Translations under genes and position numbers: made by a program
Source of the DNA: Theocolax elegans
Lineage: Eukaryota > Arthropoda > Insecta > Hymenoptera > Cerocephalidae
Assembly: GCA_026168455.1 (NCBI GenBank)
Contig: CM047426.1
Coordinates: forward strand, 40,595,313-40,659,312
Reading direction: 5' to 3'
Length of the DNA stretch: 64,000 nucleotides
In this document: in pieces, positions 39,112 through 49,500 of the stretch
How the letters are laid out: each line of letters begins with the position of its first letter
How positions within the stretch are numbered: position 1 is the stretch's first letter
Notes under the pieces: model-generated
What the model saw: the letters and a program-made list of their open reading frames with translations, nothing else
Databases searched by the model: none
Told to the model about the DNA's origin: nothing

Positions 39112-39983
39112 AAGGTGAAATTCTTGGGTGTAGTCATTGACCCTACTTTGACTTTTGCTAATCAAATGCAGGTCATTTCTAGTAGGAGTTTCGCCTCCAT
39201 AAGCCGGCCAAAACGTAACGCGGATGCTATGCCCCGTTTTGTGAAGACCTGGCTGGCCAGGTCTCTCGTTTTATCTCACTTTGACTATTGCGCTCCATTA
39301 TTCTTTGGTCTTACCGGTGAGCTCTCTCTCAAAATGCTTCGTGCCATGAATGCTTCTCTTCGGTTCATCTCTGGGAAGAGGAAAAGCGACCATATCGCTG
39401 GCGAGTATGCGAATTTTGAAATTATGCCTTTTTTAAACAGAGTTCAGTACTTAGCTATTGCGTTACTTGCGAAGGTTCTGCACACCCGTGAACCTAAGTA
39501 TTTATTCTGTAAATTCGTTTTTAAAGACCCATGTACTATGGGTTCTAGGCGCGTTTCCCCTTTAGATCTTGTAACCGATTTTTGTAAAACCTCGACTGGC
39601 CAGGCTGCTTTCGCGATCTATGCGACTCGCCTATGGAATAAGCTGCCGCTGGACTTGCGTGAGCTATATAATCGTTCCTGCTTTAAATTTAAGTTGCGTA
39701 AGTTTTTTCTTAGCGAGACAATTAGTTTATAAGTAGTTTAGGATTTTAGTCTCTTTTTTTTTTATTTTTATTTTATTTATTTATTTATTTTTTTTGTTCT
39801 TTTTATGTGTTATTTATTATTTAAGGGTTAGAATAGTTCTTACTGCGTGACCCACCGGACTTCTGTCCGGTTTGTAATGGGTTAATTCTCTACGTATGTT
39901 TGTCTCTGTAATTTATTTTATTCCTGTATGGCTTTGGCCAATTAGGACCTTGAGTCCTTGGACAATAAACATTATCTATCTAT
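39112..39983 (+). mobile_element. 5'-truncated CR1/Jockey-like retrotransposon inserted in the array
   Basis: A unique 872-bp segment interrupts the array. It reads FLGVVIDPTLTFANQ, then the LINE thumb region (SHFDYCAPLFFG, ASLRFISGKR), and stops at 39732, with no stop inside this part. A 3' UTR follows, ending in ACAATAAACAT and a short (TATC)n tail. The flanks CTACGTGAT (39103-39111) and CTATGTGAT (39984-39992) are a target-site duplication with one difference. CTATGTGAT also matches the normal array unit, confirming insertion into a pre-existing array. Only the C-terminal end of the polymerase ORF is present, so it is dead on arrival. The plus-strand frame joining it to the array (from 38365) is accidental. 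Confidence 0.9.
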
Positions 39984-40564
39984 CTATGTGATTTTTTTCT
40001 TTCAGCTTTCTTTATTTTCATTTCATTCGTCATTTCAGCTCTATCCGCTCTTTTTCTTTCAGCTTCCTTTATTTTCATTTCATTCGTCATTTCTGCTCTT
40101 TTCATTCTTTTTCTTTCAGCTTCCTTTATTTTCATTTCGTGCGTCAGTTCTGCTCTATGTGCTTTTTTTCTTTCAGCTTTCTTTATTTTCATTTCATTCG
40201 TCATTTTTGCTCTTTTCATTCTTTTTCTTTCAGCTTCCTTTATTTTCACTTCGTTCGTCATTTCTGCTCTATGTGCTTTTTTTCTTTCAGCATCCTTTAT
40301 TTTCATTTCATTCGTCATTTCTGCTGTATGTGCTCTTTTTCTTTCAGCTTCCTTTATTTTCATTTCGTTCGTCGTTTCTATTCTATCCGCTCTTTTTCTG
40401 ACAGCTTCCTTTATTTTCATTTCGTTCGTCATTTCTGCTCTATGTGCTTTTTTTCTTTCAGCTTCCTTTATTTTCATTTCATTCGTTATGTCAGCTCTAT
40501 CCGCTCTTTTTCTTTCAGCTTCCTTTACTTTTATTTCATTCGTCATTTTAGCTCTATTCGTTCA

Positions 40565-40843
40565 TTTTCTTTCAACTTCCTTTATTTTCATTTCATATGT
40601 CCTTTCTGCTCTATACGCTCTTTTTCTTTCAACTTCCTTTATTTTCATTTCATCTGTCACTTTTTCTTTATACGCTCTTTTTCTTTCTGATTCCTTTAAA
40701 TTTGATAATATCTTAATATTTTTTAATTCGTCAAGTTCTTTTACATTGGTATTATTATCAGCTGTTAAATTAACAAGTCCTAAAAAAGTTTTAGGAATAT
40801 TTAAGTTCTTATTGTATTTATCATAATAAATAAGAATTTTATT
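40565..40843 (-). pseudogene. Unique coding-like segment in frame with the 19-residue repeat
   Basis: Reading leftwards on the minus strand from 40843, the frame is open for 93 codons. It begins in non-repetitive sequence (KYNKNLNIPKTFLGLVN, then VKELDELKNIKILSNL) and passes without a break into the first repeat units (KESERKRAYKEKVTDEMKIK). A TGA at 40564-40562 interrupts it, after which the same frame continues through the array. A TAA at 40846-40844 closes it upstream and no ATG is seen. This looks like the N-terminal side of the original protein from which the array expanded. A further minus-strand mini-frame (40910-40848, MHLTFEQIKQSLDLSFASLG) lies just upstream in another frame. No family is recognised. 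Confidence 0.45.
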
Positions 40844-40910
40844 TTAATTAGCCCAAGCTGGCAAAAGATAAATCAAGACTTTGTTTAATTTGCTCAAACG
40901 TTAAATGCAT

Positions 40911-41426
40911 TGAAAAATTAATAAATAGTTAGTTAAACAATAAAATATTGTCGGACATCCCTTACGCCAGCCTGCAAATATTAATTATATGCAATAAAAA
41001 AATACTAATCAACGTATTTCTAAATATATTTTCGAAATTTTTAATTCAACCTTTTCTTTTTTTAATTGAACCAACGTTAAAATGTTTAAAAAATCATAAA
41101 TTTATTTAAAAGATTAAAAAAACATTTATGAGAAATGGACTATGTATTACTGGCATACGAAGCATGCGCGAAATTTTTCGACTATATTCAGGTTAGTTCC
41201 TACTCCGGCGGGAAGTACGAACTCGACAATAAGTATATGACCACTTTCAAAACATCTGACAAATTCTTTTTTATTTATAGATTATAAAAAAATTAATTAA
41301 AATTCTAAATTAATAAATAAACCAAAATTCAAAAGAGTAACATTAAAAAAAATAAATCTTTAACCGTAAGCCCCACACCAGGAGGCACAACTTAAATACA
41401 AGATCTGATATTTTAACAGTGTATAG
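40911..41426. other. AT-rich intergenic region
   Basis: No recognisable gene or repeat. A short GC-richer stretch near 41190-41230 (CTACTCCGGCGGGAAGTACG) has no identity that I can give. Confidence 0.4.
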
Positions 41427-41510
41427 ATGTGATAGCCGTGAACATTAAGGCGCACGCTATATGCAACTGTTATTCAAAAGGTCTCGGGTTAGAAACTGTT
41501 CGAGACCTTC
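41427..41510 (+). repeat. Degenerate tRNA-Leu/Ser-like sequence (possible SINE head)
   Basis: GATAGCCGTGAACATTAAGG followed by CGC resembles the D-arm and A box of leucine- or serine-type tRNAs. GGGTTAGAAAC about 50 bases later resembles a B box. AAGGTCTCG and CGAGACCTT form a 9-bp perfect hairpin around a 12-base loop, larger than a normal T-arm loop. A functional tRNA is unlikely. Confidence 0.35.
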
Positions 41511-41576
41511 ATTTTTTTTTTAAATATATTACATATAACATTTTTATCATTTTATTAAATTAAAAAAAATTACAAT

Positions 41577-42010
41577 TTATGATACTGTCAACTGTTTTAA
41601 TTTGTACTCAATGATTAATTTATTATATTGATTATTTAATTTAATAATTTATAAGGTACTTATGCGTACAAAAGACAAAAATTGTATTTGGCCAAGAATT
41701 GTAAATCACACTTTTAGGTTATAATATTAATTGACCTTCGGTCCTTTGAATGATCTTAGAATGATTCATCCCTCATTAATATTATAACGTAAGAGTGAAT
41801 TTATCCCCGTAGAGAGGTTAGCCCGGATATTGGGTTATTGAATATAGGGTTATTGGTTTTATATACGTTATTCTATCAAATAACCTAAAATATAATAACC
41901 CTATTCAAATTTACATGATTAGATTTATAATACTGTCAACTGTTTTAATTTTTACTTAATAATTAATTTATTATATTGACTATTTATATAATTATTAATA
42001 TAATTTAAAA
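41577..42010. repeat. Repeated AT-rich segments with two inverted repeats
   Basis: ATACTGTCAACTGTTTTAAT occurs at about 41581 and 41931 with similar flanks. Between them are two hairpins. One has arms GGTTATAATATTAAT and ATTAATATTATAAC near 41717-41799, with CACACTTTT/AAGAGTG extending it. The other has arms GAATATAGGGTTATT and AATAACCCTATTC near 41838-41910. The arrangement suggests a small MITE-like element. No transposase is present. Confidence 0.5.
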
Positions 42011-42237
42011 ACTATAATATATAAATATATAAACGTATGTGTGAACTTATGCGGACTCAAATTGTTTTGTCGATATTTTGCGGTTATGTAGTGATCTCAT
42101 ATATAAAAATATATAAAGTACCTAATATATAAAAATCTTATCTTATATTATATTAAAGTGGATCGACTTTTGGTCTCCGGTTCTCCGGTTTTTTAAAAAT
42201 GCATTTTTATAGTTTCAAAGTTTTATTTTAATTGGAC

Positions 42238-42520
42238 TTTACACTTTTGGGCCTTACATTTTTTGGACCTTACATTTTGGGGCCTTATAAATTTTGGGCC
42301 TTACATTATTGGCAACGGAATTGTAAAGTTTTATTTTAATTGGACTTTACAATTTTAGGCCTTACATTTTTGTTCTCATAAATTTTGGGCCTTACATTTT
42401 TGGGCCTTATAATTTAGAACCTTACATTTTTGGGCCTTATAAATTTTGGGTCTTACATTTTTGGGCCTTATAAATTTGGGCCTTATAAATTTTGGGCCTT
42501 ACATTTTTGGGCCTTATAGT
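42238..42520. repeat. GGGCCTTA minisatellite
   Basis: Units of about 15-17 bases, alternately GGGCCTTACATTTTT and GGGCCTTATAAATTTT, are repeated with scattered substitutions. They are preceded by two copies of AGTTTTATTTTAATTGGAC. Confidence 0.9.
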
Positions 42521-42627
42521 TTTTTTTAAACAAATAAATATAAACTACTATGTCGATATTATTACCAGAAAATTATCTTAATAACAATAATTAAAATAAC
42601 ATTTGATTACGTAATTAAAATTAATAA

Positions 42628-42631
42628 AATT
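42628..42631. repeat. Left target-site duplication of the LTR (AATT)
   Basis: AATT immediately precedes TGTGAC. The same four bases follow the LTR end at 43914-43917. Confidence 0.65.
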
Positions 42632-43772
42632 TGTGACAAGGTATGTAATACCTATCAAGTTAATAAGCGAGCGAACCCCAATATAAACTAGCCTACCTAC
42701 CCTCACATCTCTAAGCCTACCTAGCCTACACGAAGCTCCCTAAATCCCCAATACTTCTCTTAACTCCTTCCCCCTAGCACATGGAAGCAGCATGTCAGGA
42801 GAGGCGATACCACTTCTAGGAGGATTCGCACCAGGATCATGGAGCAGCCTGCGATGGCCCAAGGTGCCAGATGGAGCAGCACGAGCAGCAACAAGATATC
42901 CAGGAAGCTGTGAACCAGTTAAACAATTAATAAGAATCCTAATTAGAAGGAAACAAGGACGCATGTAGTGCACATACTAACTGACAGCTACATGCTAGGA
43001 GAGGATTGGACGTGAGGTTATGGTAATCATAACATTACCATAACTCTCAATTAATAATTAGTAAATAATACGCAGCACTCCCTCGGGAGATAGATATTCA
43101 CCTAAGAAGCAGCCAGCATCCCCGCAGCAACGCAGCACCGACGAAAAGCAGCAGTCACCGACCCGACGCGCACCAGCTGAGCAGCCACCGTGAGAGCGAG
43201 TGAGAGAGAAGACTCGAAGATCGGCCGTCCCGTCTGCACCTGTAACAGAGTAGACTTATTAGCCGATAAATCAACACGGAGGAACGATCATATAGACTTA
43301 CCGGGTTTACAGCATCACCAGGAACACCGTCCTCTCCGTGGGAAGCAGCAGCCCCGGCAACGTCGTCCGCCTTGATCAACATGGCCGCGAGCACTCACTA
43401 CACGAGGCGCGCGAGACGACGGCGGCCGACGGGCGACTCGACGCGAGAAGCTGCGCGTGCACGTCGGGCCCGAGCAGCGAAGCGGCGAACGAGCCCGAGC
43501 TCGAGAGAGCTCATCGGGACGCCATCGAGGCAACATCGGCCGACCGTTTATTATATATAAATTATTATATAACCACGAGTGTATGTGTGTGCACGAGATA
43601 GATCATTTGACGAGAGAGCATAAGCAGCAACTCCTGGAGACGATCTCCACTGAGTCAAGGTGGGTGTATGCCTTGTACCAGGTATCCTCCTGACCGTAAG
43701 TGTGCTTCCCCTTTACTCCCCTCCCCTCCCCTCGCGCAGCAAATAGCAGCAGCTCGCACGCAGCCGAGCACA

Positions 43773-43783
43773 ACTATATAAAT
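43773..43783 (+). promoter_or_regulatory. Putative TATA box of the LTR promoter
   Basis: ACTATATAAAT lies in a GC-rich context about 50 bases before the AATAAA polyadenylation signal, consistent with the U3/R boundary of an LTR. Confidence 0.5.
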
Positions 43784-43831
43784 TCGCCGCGATCGTACGC
43801 GGCTGGCGCCCAAACCTTATTTTATTTTTAC

Positions 43832-43837
43832 AATAAA
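43832..43837 (+). terminator. Putative polyadenylation signal of the LTR
   Basis: AATAAA within TTTTTACAATAAATTAAT, downstream of the TATA box and before the LTR end. Confidence 0.45.
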
Positions 43838-43917
43838 TTAATATTATTTTATATAAATTAATCGTTTATTTCGCCTTTGACGCCACGCCCTAATCCCCAG
43901 CATGACCGTTACAAATT

Positions 43918-45365
43918 TCAACACTGGAACATACAATAAATCAAATTAATTTCTATTGTTTATTTTACAAACTTATTTTTGCAAAAATTTCAAATTACAA
44001 TTATTATGTTATTAGATTAAATTACAATTATTATGTTACAATTGTACTCTATTCACTTGTATATTTCATAAGATATATTTTTTTCAATATATCGTTTTTA
44101 TGGTTTATATAATTTATAAATTCAGCAAGTATTCATCGAATCATCTTTAACAGAAAAATTAAATTATATCATTAAATATTAAATGTATAATTAATTAAAC
44201 ATTAGATAAAATATTCAAATAAATATTACTGTTTTTAAAATGCCATTTAGAAGATTTATATCCAATATGCATATTGTCACATATTATTGATATTATATAT
44301 GTTATATCTGTAACAAAAACATTTTTATTATTAATTATAAATAAATTGACAAAGTCAAAACTATACCTTTTAACTTAATCATTAAGAAATACTACTGCAT
44401 TTTTGATTATTTCGATAGTCTTAATAAACTAATCAGGATACTGAAATACAAAAAGACTTATTATGTTTCAAACAATAATAATTTAAAATGAAAATTAGAT
44501 AATTTTATAATATACCTTGTGACTTTAATCGTATGGAATGCCATTAGGAATATAATATTTTATCGATATAATATTAATTGGAATGCTGCTGCCGTTTGTT
44601 ATTTTTATTCAGCGCTGCATTCATTGGAATGCTGCTGCCCTTTGTTTTTTTTTATTCAGCGCTGCATTTATTGGAATTATGAGTGTCAAACTACTAGCAA
44701 AGAATTTGTGCAAATATTGGCCCATTAGATGGAAATTTTGGCCCTCTTTGTGTAAAGGTTGGCCCAGATTGTTTAAATGTTGGCCCATTTACAGAAAAGA
44801 TTATTACAACATATTATTTACAACATATTATTATTGCAATATTAAATATTATCAACGCAATTAAGTGCGCCTTAATTTAAGAAATTGCATGTGAAAAACA
44901 ATTTTTTACTGGTTGAAAAATTTATTCCATAATCAATACAAAATGTTCCTAAATTGGCCAAAAGTGGGCTAAAGTTTGCCAAAACTGGAAAAATGTTCCA
45001 AATATTTCAATGTTGGTAAACATCGGCCCACTTTTGGCGCAAGTTGGCCCACTTTAAGCATACTTTGGAGCATTTTCATCGAAAATGTATTTCCACTAGG
45101 GTATGTATAATATTAGTATTTATAAAATATTAAATTTATATTAACTTTATTTCATTCATTACATTGAAGCTACTTTCTTATAAACACTGTTTTCTAATAA
45201 TTTATATTTTATTTTTTTCAGCTTTACAAAAAAATATTAATAAAAAATTTAAAATAATCGTTTAGAAAAATAAAAAAAATTATAATTATTATTAAACAAT
45301 TGAAACAAACTATTAATATTATTTTTATAATTGTGAATCATTTTGTAAAATAAACCATTTTTATA
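43918..45365. other. AT-rich region with short duplications and GGCCCA motifs
   Basis: No gene recognised. A 48-49 bp tandem duplication (GGAATGCTGCTGCC, then TTATTCAGCGCTGCATT) lies at 44580-44676. GGCCCA or GGCCAA words recur at 44719-44790 and 44952-45060 (for example TTGGCCCATT, GTTGGCCCAC). Confidence 0.6.
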
Positions 45366-46022
45366 ATGGGTTTGACGGAAATAAAAATATTAGTTGTAAA
45401 AACGATTGAACCATATAGCGACGATGCTTCTATGTTAAATGATGAACACATATTAGAATTTAATAACATCCTTAAATCATGTACACCATTCAATATGCAA
45501 ACAACTCTTTTAGTTCAAAAACAATATAATATTAACTCAGTTCAAGTGAATAATGAATACATTCAATTGTTATTTTCTGGAAAATATGAAAAAGGTCATT
45601 GGATTTGTATGTATTACAATAATAGAACGATACATATTTATGATAGTTTAAATGCTAAATATTTGCAAAATGAACATAAAGTATACATCAATAGATTATT
45701 TCCAGATAATCAACAATTAAAAATTGTTTTTGAAACAGTGCAATTTCAAACCAATAGTTATGATTGTGGAATTTTCGCGATAGCTTTTGCTGTCTCTATT
45801 GTATTTAATTTATGCCCATGCAGTTTAAACTATGATATTTCCCAAATGCGTTCACATTTACTAAAAATATACGAAACACGTAGTATTACGATGTTTCCAA
45901 TTTTACAAAATATAAACTATAATATTTCAACAATACCAATCAAAAGATACATGATTCATATTTGTTGTATTGATGAAAAAAAATTGAATTTCAATGTAGC
46001 AGAAATAAAAATAATAGAATAA
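45366..46022 (+). CDS. Ulp1-like (C48 family) cysteine protease, Helitron-associated
   Basis: An intact 218-codon frame. The C48 family removes or processes ubiquitin-like modifiers, and such domains are also carried by some Helitrons. The catalytic set is complete and correctly spaced: His78 in KGHWICMYY, Asp93 in IYDSLN, Gln128 in VQFQTNS and Cys134 in SYDCGIFAIAFA. The protein is about the size of a bare protease domain with a short N-terminal part. It lies 549 bases upstream, in the same direction, of a Helitron Rep/helicase that is badly mutated, whereas this frame has no lesion. It may be a separate Helitron protein or a former domain of one large polyprotein. The ATG at 45366 is the first in the frame, and no promoter could be identified in the AT-rich leader. 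Substrate is unknown. Confidence 0.8.
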   Translation: MGLTEIKILVVKTIEPYSDDASMLNDEHILEFNNILKSCTPFNMQTTLLVQKQYNINSVQVNNEYIQLLFSGKYEKGHWICMYYNNRTIHIYDSLNAKYLQNEHKVYINRLFPDNQQLKIVFETVQFQTNSYDCGIFAIAFAVSIVFNLCPCSLNYDISQMRSHLLKIYETRSITMFPILQNINYNISTIPIKRYMIHICCIDEKKLNFNVAEIKIIE

Positions 46023-46061
46023 AATTTTCAACAGAAATTTAATTCTGAACAACAAACAATA

Positions 46062-46534
46062 ATGAATTTATATAATAAAGATAAGATCATTTCCGTTGAT
46101 TCTATTACCCCAATGGAAATAGACTATGAAATACCAACTTATAGTTCATGTTATCAAAAAAATAAAAATAAACAATTTAATGATATAGAAATAAAACAGC
46201 AAACTATGATAAAAAGGCAAACAATTAGCTGTATCGATATAAAAAATGAACGAAAAGAAGAAGCGTTGCATAAAAAAGAAGCTTATATGAGGAGTAAAGA
46301 TAGTAATGACGACAAAATAGAAGAAAAAAAATAAAGAGAAAACAGCAAACCATGATGAAAAGACAAAAAATAAATAGTGACGAAATAAAAAATGAACGAG
46401 AAAAAGAAGCATTACAAAAACAACATATTTATTATAATGAAAATACTGATCAATGTAAAAAAAATGAAAAGAAAAAATTAAATGGAAAAATATTAAACGA
46501 AAGTAGAAAAAATGATATCGATAAATTAGTATAA
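46062..46534 (+). pseudogene. Lys/Glu-rich linker of the Helitron polyprotein, broken
   Basis: Two open frames (46062-46334 and 46352-46534) separated by stops encode very charged sequence. They contain two copies of a related segment: QQTMIKRQTISCIDIKNER then EEAL, and QQTMMKRQKINSDEIKNER then EKEAL. This is a tandem duplication of about 150 bp. Such charged repeats are common just before the Helitron N-terminal domain in insects. The segment sits between the protease ORF and the Helitron zinc-finger region, so it probably belonged to the same protein. A possible relation to the minus-strand KIKEAERK repeats of the 28283-40690 array is worth testing but unproven. Confidence 0.5.
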
Positions 46535-46570
46535 AACCATTTACAAAAAAATTTAAAAAGACGCATATGT

Positions 46571-49500
46571 ATGAAAAATGACAAAGACATGGAAATACCA
46601 ATTATATTGCTTAATAAATTAAAAATTGATGAAGGAAAATTTTTTACCGTATATTATAAACCAATTAATACCAAAAAAGGTATAAATTATAAAGAATTAA
46701 ATAAACGTATTTTAATTAAAAATGAACAAAATGTAAAATTAGTAAGTAAATCCAAAATAATAGGTCGAATAGCAAATGTAGATTTTGATGAAAAAATAAT
46801 TATTGAAAACAATTTAGGCTATATGTTTGAAACTTGTAAACATTGTAATACTAAACATTTTGTTTTTGAATATACACTAGGTAAAGAATTTTCTAATTGT
46901 TGTCACAAAGGAAACGTAGACTTACCGAAAATGCCTCCCTATCCGGAAGAATTAAAGCAATTAGCTACAGGAATATCGGAAGATAGTATTAATTTTCGCA
47001 AAAATATTCGGCTATATAATAATGCGTTAGCTTTTGCAAGCTTTGGAGCTAATTTTGATAAGTTATCTGGTAGTGGACCACAAATTCTTAGAATATGTGG
47101 TCAAATGTATCACAATGTTTTTGCTTTACATCCAAATGAAAATGAAGCTCGAAAATATGGGCAATTGTATGTTCTAGATAATGAATTAGCTGCAGCTGAA
47201 AGAAAAAGTTTTAAAAATAATTTAGATACAAAATTAGAATTGTCAAGTAAATTTGATAGATTAGTTAGAAATATTAATCCTTATGCTAAAGCTTATAAAA
47301 TGATGTATGAGGTAGAAAAAGAAAAATTAGAATATTAGAAGAAAAATTAGATAAAAATATATATATAATGAAGCTACTTGTAATGAAGTTGCAATGGTAT
47401 TTGTAGGAAAAAATGGACTGCCTACTTCAGAGCGGGATATAGTTATATATTCAAAATATGACAATCCAATTAGTATTCCTTTAATAAGTAAACACACTGA
47501 TCCAATGACATACCCACTTATTTATCCAAATGGAGGATATGGATCGATGCCTAATATGAAATGCAAATATAAGAAAAACAATATTTCATGTTTGCAATTT
47601 TATAATTACAGACTTTCTATGAGAAATGGATTTAATCCATACCTTAATATGGGAAAAGTTTCTCAACAGTTTACAATTGATGCATTTGTAAAAGTTGAAC
47701 AATCAAGATTATATTTTGTAAAGAAAAACCAAGATATTTTAAGAAGCGATTATTATAAAGGCGTAATGGATTGTTTACAGAAGAAAAAAGAATCTGAAAA
47801 TATAAAAATTGGAAAAATGTTTATTTTGCCATCAAATTTTGTTGGAAGTTCAAGATTCCTAAAACAAAATTACATTGACTCAATGAGTATAGTAAATCGT
47901 TACGGAAAACCTGACTTATTTATAACAATGATATGTAATCCAAACTGAAAAGAAATAACTGAACATTTAAAAAAATATGAAACTGTAATTGATAGACCAG
48001 ATTTAGTATTTAAGGTATTTCATAAAAAAATAAAAGAATTTAAAGAATTGGTAATTAAGCAAGGTGTTTTAGGAAATTGTATCGCCTACACTTATGTTAT
48101 CGAATTTCAAAAACGTGGACTTCCTCACATGCATATGCTATAATTTTTAGATAAAAATTATAAAATTAATACTCCCGAAAAAGTAGATGAACTCATAAAC
48201 GCAGAAATTCCAAACGAAGATATCTATCCACGGTTGTATAATATTGTAAAACAGTTTATGATTCATGGACCCTGTGGAGAGCAAAACATGAGTTCACCTT
48301 GCATGAGTAAAGACACAAAAAAATGTACGAAAAATTTTCCAAAAAAATTTAATAACAAAACAACTTTTAATTCATCAGGATATCCATTATATATAAGAAG
48401 AAATGATATCAAAAAAATCAATTACAAAGGTAAATACCACAATAGAATAGCTGATAATCGGTTTGTTGTTTCGTATAATCCTTATTTATTGTTAAAATTT
48501 AATTGTCACATTAATGTCGAAGTAAGCTCAACAGTCCAATGTATAAAATACTTATTTAAATAGTGTTATAAAGGACATGACTGTGCGAAGATAGAAATAC
48601 GTGACACAGGTATCAGATCAAAAGACAGTTCTAATTTAACTCATGATGAAGATATTGAAAGCAATGAATATAATACTATTAGAATACCCTCTACACGAAC
48701 TTTCACATACCATAATAACATTAGCTATTCACAATGAAGATGAACAAGAAGTGTATTTTAAAGAAGGAAAAGAAACAGAAATTTAAAAAAAAATGTAGAA
48801 ACGACATTAACAGCATACTTAAAATTAAATCAAATCGATTCTGATGCACGAAATTATTTATATTCCGAAATACCATTAAATTATGTATTTGATAATAATT
48901 CAAAAACATGGAATAAAAGAAAAAAAAAACAAAAAACCTGTATTAAGCAGAATGTATTTAGTGAATCCAAAGGATCGAAAACGATATTTTATAAGATTAT
49001 TACTTTTACATGTCAAAGGAGTATCATCATTTCAGGATTTACGTACTGTTGATGGTATAATTTATTCTACATTTTATGAAGCTTCCAGATGTTTGGAAGA
49101 AGCAACACAATTACACTTTCCTACTGCTCTTTGTGAATTATTTGCATATATTTGTATTTTTCACAATCCTATTAATGCAAGAGATTTGTACGAAAAATAG
49201 AAACACTTTTTTTACCACCCAAAATATGAACAAAATGCTGATGAAAACCTAGCATTAAACATTATTGATAAGAACCTACAATTGAATGGATATTCTTTAA
49301 ATAATTTTAATTTACCCGTTATATCTACATTTATAGAAGATTATGCTGATAAATCAACAACACATAACAAAAGTTGCACATTTACTGAAATAAACGTCAA
49401 AGTAAATTCTTTAAAAATCATAACAAAGACATTTTCGATACTATCGTGCAACATTTAAAAATTGAAGACAAAAAAAGCTTTTTTATTGATGGATCAGGAG

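Larger units (their letters stand above)
28283..40690 (-). repeat. 57-bp tandem array encoding a charged 19-residue repeat on the minus strand
   Basis: The unit is 57 bp (3 x 19). Excluding the insertion at 39112-39983 there are about 200 units. On the minus strand each reads KIKEAERKRADRAEMTNEM or a close variant. Variation is concentrated at one cassette (ADR, MKR, AHR or AYR, with MT(N/H/Y)EM after it), while the KIKEAERK core is steady. The longest uninterrupted minus frame is 424 codons (28825-30099). Lys, Arg and Glu alternate in a way expected to form a long charged helix or coiled coil. Because the period is divisible by three, the plus strand is open too (1,121 codons from 28256), giving a hydrophobic Phe/Ser/Ile-rich translation, so openness alone does not prove coding. 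Lys/Glu/Arg repeats occur upstream of the helicase in some insect Helitron proteins, but a link here is only a suggestion. Confidence 0.9.
42632..43913 (+). mobile_element. Solo LTR, gypsy-like, about 1.28 kb
   Basis: The segment starts TGTGAC and ends GTTACA, near-perfect terminal inverted repeats with TG...CA ends. It is flanked by AATT on both sides, a 4-bp target duplication as in Ty3/gypsy insertions. It is far richer in GC than its surroundings. The right half is laid out as a retroviral-type promoter and end: TATA box ACTATATAAATTC near 43773, a GC-rich start region, an AATAAA signal (43832-43837) and an AT-rich tail. No gag or pol is present and no second LTR is seen, so recombination between two LTRs is the simplest origin. 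Open frames at 43155-43693 are GC-driven and not credible. Confidence 0.75.

Noticed and set aside
38365..39732. A 455-codon frame fusing array sequence to a reverse-transcriptase C-terminus
   Set aside because: The join is the insertion boundary of a truncated LINE flanked by a target-site duplication, not a gene fusion.
43155..43693. Arg/Ala-rich frames on both strands
   Set aside because: They lie inside the GC-rich part of the solo LTR and have no family features.
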